This document shows, in pieces, positions 12,970 through 16,196 of a stretch of 16,196 bases of DNA. Source of the stretch: Patescibacteria group bacterium UBA1372 (GTDB lineage: Bacteria > Patescibacteriota > Microgenomatia > UBA12405); the NCBI GenBank assembly GCA_002306295.1, contig DBRI01000017.1:1-16196 (forward strand), read 5' to 3'. Position 1 is the stretch's first letter. Each line of letters begins with the position of its first letter. A program made the position numbers and the translations under genes. A model generated the notes under the pieces. That model worked only from the letters and a program-made list of their open reading frames with translations, did not search any database and was not told where the DNA came from.

Positions 12970-14199
12970 ATGAATGAACGAGATTTTTATCACCACATCA
13001 AAGAGGGTGAGTTTGCTTTCATAGGATATCCACTTCAAGGTATAAGTGCTCTATATCCGCATGGGGCTGAAGTTCAGGAAAGAATTGCCAACAAATTTGT
13101 CGGAGGATTAACAGAAAAAGGGTACTTAAAGGTAACTTTGCCTCAGTCTGTGCCGGAAACTTTCGTAAACCATTTACACAGGAAGGGTCTGTTTGTAGCT
13201 AGTAACGAAAATAGAGAATTTTTTTTATCTGGAAGCATGGAAATGCAAGCAACAACTCTTGCAAGAACAATGGTTAACTCTCATAGAGATTTACCTCTGC
13301 GATTATTCTCCAGGTCAATAGTTTATCGTGAATGTGATCCGTCTTCTTTAATTAAAGGTCCGGAATATACCTCATACGAATTAAACTCATTTTTTAGTAC
13401 AAGAGAGGAAGCGGAGAGTGAAATGGTAAGTATTGAGAGATTGGCAAAAAGATGGTTGACTGAACTAAATATTCCTTCAATTGCCGTTAGGTCAAAGCCG
13501 GATGGCAATAGTCCAGTAGTGCTCTATGCGTATTTTCCGTTTTCTGAAAGCTTCGGCAGCATTTATTGGGGAGGGGTTGTAGATAAAAAATATTCTGAAA
13601 TAGTTGATTTTAACTATCACGGAAGTGATAATAAAAAACACCGACCGTCTCAATACAACGGAGGATTTACCAGCAGAATACTTGCTGCATATTTAGCTAA
13701 CAATTTTGATCAACATGGATTTGTCCTACAACCTTCGGTTTCGTCAGCGGAAGTATTAATACCAAGAAGCCAGGAGAATCATAAAATTAATTCAACAGGA
13801 AACCAATTTGATAATTTACCTTTTTCTGTAATCAAAGCCAGGGTGGATGGTCGTAAAAGCTTGGTATCTAAATTCGGTTCTATGGGAATCCCGGTTTTAT
13901 TAGACAACGGAAAACATGAAGTAAGCGTTACACAAAGAGTTTCAATGGACTCCAGATGGGTTGACCCAAAAGATTTAGTGCAAGTAACTAGGCAATGTCT
14001 ACACTCGGCTGAAACCGCACGAACTCCTAGTCCGATTCCTATTCAATATATTGAAAGTATTGGCGATTTTGAATCACCAGCAAAGGATACGGTCTATATG
14101 GTACCAATTTCATCTGTAGGAAAGCTACAAGAATTAGACTTAAAAATTATCGGTTATGTAGACCAAGAAAAGGCCTACATGGTATTAAGAAAGTACTGA
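12970..14199 (+). CDS. Class II aminoacyl-tRNA-synthetase paralogue (ProRS/ThrRS-like core)
   Basis: A 409-residue protein with the three class II signatures. Motif 1 region: YPLQGISALYPHGAEVQERI ... GYLKVTLPQSVPE (20-63). Motif 2: LRLFSRSIVYRECDP ... EYTSYELNSFF, with R120-E121. Motif 3: NGGFTSRILAAYLANN, with R236. A short anticodon-binding-like domain follows (VIKARVDGRKSLVSKFGSMGIPVLLDNG). The ATP-contacting arginines are kept, so adenylate formation is possible. There is no editing insert and no second tRNA-binding domain. A true proS lies convergent 8 nt away, so this is probably not the cell's ProRS. It might charge a carrier protein or another tRNA, or be regulatory. ATG at 12970 is preferred to TTG at 12952, which is in the hairpin. 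Confidence 0.65.
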   Translation: MNERDFYHHIKEGEFAFIGYPLQGISALYPHGAEVQERIANKFVGGLTEKGYLKVTLPQSVPETFVNHLHRKGLFVASNENREFFLSGSMEMQATTLARTMVNSHRDLPLRLFSRSIVYRECDPSSLIKGPEYTSYELNSFFSTREEAESEMVSIERLAKRWLTELNIPSIAVRSKPDGNSPVVLYAYFPFSESFGSIYWGGVVDKKYSEIVDFNYHGSDNKKHRPSQYNGGFTSRILAAYLANNFDQHGFVLQPSVSSAEVLIPRSQENHKINSTGNQFDNLPFSVIKARVDGRKSLVSKFGSMGIPVLLDNGKHEVSVTQRVSMDSRWVDPKDLVQVTRQCLHSAETARTPSPIPIQYIESIGDFESPAKDTVYMVPISSVGKLQELDLKIIGYVDQEKAYMVLRKY

Positions 14200-14207
14200 G
14201 CCTTTGT

Positions 14208-15929
14208 TTATTGATTTGTTAAATATTCAAGAACTGATTCAAAAGGTATAACTTTCGATTCTTTCTCTGATCTGTTTTTAATTTCTACTCCGCCATTACT
14301 TAGGCTTCTTTTGCTCAAAACCAGACGAATTGGAATACCAATGAGGTCAGCATCAGCAAATTTTGCCCCGGGCATGACATCAAGACGGTCGTCGAAAAGA
14401 ACATCAATATTCGAATCTAACAGATTTTGGTACAAATCAGCAACTTGTTTTCTGATGCTTTCATCAAATAAATCTATGCCAATCAGATGAACCTGATAGG
14501 GAGCAATAGATTTTGGCCAGATAATTCCCTTGTCATCATGATGAGTCTCGACAACTGAAGCCAGAGCCCGACCGATCCCAATTCCGTATGAACCCATGTA
14601 GATTTTTTTCAGATTACCGTCTTTATCAACATAATTTCCATCCATTGGATTTGAATAAGCGAAGCCAATATTAAAGATATTTCCAAACTCGACAGCTTTA
14701 GTCAATTGAAGTTTTTCTTTCTTACAAGATCCACAAATATTGCCTTCAACGACAGCAGCGATATCACCTTCAAAATCCGGTTTATAATCCCGACCCATAT
14801 TAACATTTAATAAATCAATATTTTTTTTATTGGAACCACCATAGCAATTTTTTACAGTTCGCAGAGAATCGTCGGCAGCTATAATCAATTCATGCTTTGA
14901 ATCAACATTTTGTTTGATACCCACTGGTGAAATAAAACCTGGGACTGAGTGAAGAATATCGGTAATTTCTTCTTCAGTAGCATGGCGCAGTTCAATGGAT
15001 TGAACTAAATTTTTAAGTTTAGTTTCGTTGACCATATAATCGCCCCGGATTACAGCTAAAATAAAACGACCTTTTTCATCAACATACATGACGTCTTTAA
15101 TTTGGAGATTAAGGGGTAAACCATGCAACTTAACTCCGTCTTCCATGGTAGTCCCACGAACGGCCTCGACTTCTTTTAATTCTTTTTCTGTTTCGTCTAA
15201 AATAACCGGTTCTTTGACAAAAACAGCTCTTTCTAAGTTAGCTGCATATCCACAGGAACATTTAACAATAGTATCCTCACCCACATTGGTTTCGACCATG
15301 AATTCATGTGAGATAGTTCCACCAATCGCACCATTATCTGACTCGACGATAGTAATACTTAAATCAAGTTTTTTAGCAATGTCTTCGTAGGCCTTCCAGT
15401 ATGCCTTATATATTTTTTTATGCTCTGTTTCGTCAATATCAAAAGAATAACCATCTTTCATGACAAATTCTTTGACACGAAGTAGCCCCCCGGAAGGACG
15501 GGCCTCATCACGAAATTTTTGGGAAAACTGAAAAATATTGATGGGTAGATCTTTATAACTAGGTGCAAATTGTTTAACTAAATCAAGCATTACCACTTCA
15601 GCAGTAGCACTCAGGGTGAATTCTGAACCGTTTCGATCTACGACCCTCATCATAGAACTACCAAATTTTTTATCACGATTGGCTTGTTGCCATAATTCAA
15701 TTGGATGAAGCGTGGGAACGATAAGTTCCTGGGCACCAGTTTTTTCAACTTCTTTACGAATTATTTCTTCGATTTTTTTAGAGACCTTTAGTCCTAATGG
15801 AAGCATAGTGTATCTGCCGGTAGATAACTGACGAATAAATCCCCCCTGAACTAAAAGACGGTGGGATGCGATAACTGCATCTCGAGTAATAGTTTTGCTG
15901 GTTTTACCAAATAGTTTTGAATAGAGCAT
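14208..15929 (-). CDS. proS: Prolyl-tRNA synthetase, bacterial type with editing domain
   Basis: Charges tRNA-Pro with proline in two steps through prolyl-AMP. At 573 residues it matches the bacterial ProRS. Motif 1 lies near residues 42-75 and motif 2 is FRDEARPSGGLLRVKEF (139-155). The YbaK-type editing insert (about 225-400), which clears Ala-tRNA-Pro, includes the conserved lysine in NLQIKDVMY (K278). Motif 3 is GSYGIGIGR (446-454), and the anticodon-binding domain completes the C-terminus. A Cys pair (CSCGY, CGSCKK) frames the insert. Expression is governed by the T-box leader just upstream; no Shine-Dalgarno sequence precedes the ATG, and TATAAA 8 nt before it could give a second, leaderless start. 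Confidence 0.97.
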   Translation of the reverse strand: MLYSKLFGKTSKTITRDAVIASHRLLVQGGFIRQLSTGRYTMLPLGLKVSKKIEEIIRKEVEKTGAQELIVPTLHPIELWQQANRDKKFGSSMMRVVDRNGSEFTLSATAEVVMLDLVKQFAPSYKDLPINIFQFSQKFRDEARPSGGLLRVKEFVMKDGYSFDIDETEHKKIYKAYWKAYEDIAKKLDLSITIVESDNGAIGGTISHEFMVETNVGEDTIVKCSCGYAANLERAVFVKEPVILDETEKELKEVEAVRGTTMEDGVKLHGLPLNLQIKDVMYVDEKGRFILAVIRGDYMVNETKLKNLVQSIELRHATEEEITDILHSVPGFISPVGIKQNVDSKHELIIAADDSLRTVKNCYGGSNKKNIDLLNVNMGRDYKPDFEGDIAAVVEGNICGSCKKEKLQLTKAVEFGNIFNIGFAYSNPMDGNYVDKDGNLKKIYMGSYGIGIGRALASVVETHHDDKGIIWPKSIAPYQVHLIGIDLFDESIRKQVADLYQNLLDSNIDVLFDDRLDVMPGAKFADADLIGIPIRLVLSKRSLSNGGVEIKNRSEKESKVIPFESVLEYLTNQ

Positions 15930-15956
15930 AAGTTGATTTTATATTATTAACCAAAT

Positions 15957-15979
15957 AAAAGCCCGTCTTAGGGACGAGC
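15957..15979 (-). terminator. T-box terminator
   Basis: On the minus strand GCTCGTC (15973-15979), a 5-nt loop and GACGGGC (15961-15967) form a 7-bp stem with one G-T pair, followed by TTTTATTT. It lies 11 nt after the T-box motif, as expected for the competing terminator. Confidence 0.8.
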
Positions 15980-16084
15980 TTGACGTGGTACCACCCTAGT
16001 TACTTCTTAATTATCTCTTAACGTAGAGGGGACGGACATACTCATCGTAGTCAGCTCCACGGCGGGAAACCGTTTCATAGCTTT
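15957..16084 (-). promoter_or_regulatory. T-box riboswitch leader of proS
   Basis: The conserved T-box sequence AGGGTGGTACCACG is at 15984-15997 on the minus strand. Its TGGT bulge would pair with ACCA, fitting the A discriminator base of bacterial tRNA-Pro. A terminator follows, then proS. From the predicted start near 16084 the leader is only about 130 nt to the T-run. The first hairpin (16059-16073) has a 4-bp stem ACGG/CCGT and a 7-nt loop UUUCCCG that exposes CCC, a proline codon. A small hairpin CTCT/AGAG follows. Uncharged tRNA-Pro is expected to stabilise the antiterminator. That the loop is the specifier is inference. Confidence 0.85.
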
Positions 16085-16090
16085 GAGATG

Positions 16091-16100
16091 ATTATAACAC
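16091..16100 (-). promoter_or_regulatory. Extended -10 promoter GTGTTATAAT of the proS leader
   Basis: On the minus strand GTGTTATAAT, same as three other promoters here. It places transcription start about 10 nt before the first T-box hairpin. A weak -35, TTCAAC, lies 19 bp upstream. Confidence 0.65.
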
Positions 16101-16196
16101 TTATGTGAATTCTAAGTTGAATCCGAACACCTCTTAGTAAATTGATAACATTTTAACTCTTTTGTAAAAGCCTCTAAAGGGGTTTGGTAGCTAAGA

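Noticed and set aside
16150..16185. Possible terminator (CCCC/GAGG region followed by TTTT on the minus strand)
   Set aside because: The arms contain two mismatches and no upstream gene is visible to be terminated.

Overview
The window looks like a piece of a small AT-rich bacterial chromosome, most likely from a Patescibacteria (CPR) lineage such as Microgenomates. This placement is inferred, not proven. It rests on low G+C, compact genes with overlaps, many promoters whose -10 box ends only 5-9 nt before the ATG (leaderless mRNAs), and short divergent families (GIY-YIG, minimal nucleotidyltransferase, RSH). TGA is used as an ordinary stop (for example in the class II synthetase-like gene ending at 14199), which argues against the UGA=Gly code of Gracilibacteria/SR1. 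No rRNA, tRNA, CRISPR array or recognisable transposase was seen.

Left part (1-3215). The first 330 bases hold no convincing gene but carry a very stable GC-only hairpin. Two hypothetical genes follow (PH-like on -, charged protein on +). An accessory patch comes next: degenerate interspersed palindromic repeats (about 1671-1739), then a GIY-YIG endonuclease gene enclosed by perfect 19-bp inverted repeats (1760-2034). Its right edge abuts, to the base, a 3'-gene fragment that recurs at 9225. A GNAT acetyltransferase and an RppH-like Nudix hydrolase are translationally coupled and converge on a second, Ap4A-hydrolase-like Nudix gene.

Middle (3734-9383). A RelA/SpoT homologue has an intact (p)ppGpp hydrolase motif and an eroded synthetase domain. 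Upstream of it is a four-gene minus-strand operon: a class I aminoacyl-tRNA-synthetase-like protein without HIGH or KMSKS, an alpha/beta hydrolase, a nucleotidyltransferase and an 81-aa protein. Divergent from that operon is an amidohydrolase gene cut off where the second copy of the 3'-gene fragment begins.

Right part (9383-16196). A complete ABC importer of the NitT/TauT/NMT1 type (binding protein, ATPase, permease, overlapping genes) is divergent from a thiamine/choline/aminoglycoside-kinase-like gene. Next comes a class II synthetase paralogue (ProRS/ThrRS-like core) with a strong hairpin at the predicted mRNA 5' end. It converges on a bona fide prolyl-tRNA synthetase gene controlled by a T-box leader. 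That T-box is unusually short, and its first hairpin displays CCC, a proline codon, in the apical loop.

Four promoters share the 10-mer GTGTTATAAT, an extended -10. They serve the class I synthetase-like gene, the class II synthetase-like gene, proS and the ABC binding protein. The strongest candidates for something undescribed are the IR-bounded GIY-YIG unit with its adjoining duplicated fragment, the ultrashort proline T-box, and the two operons built around synthetase paralogues.
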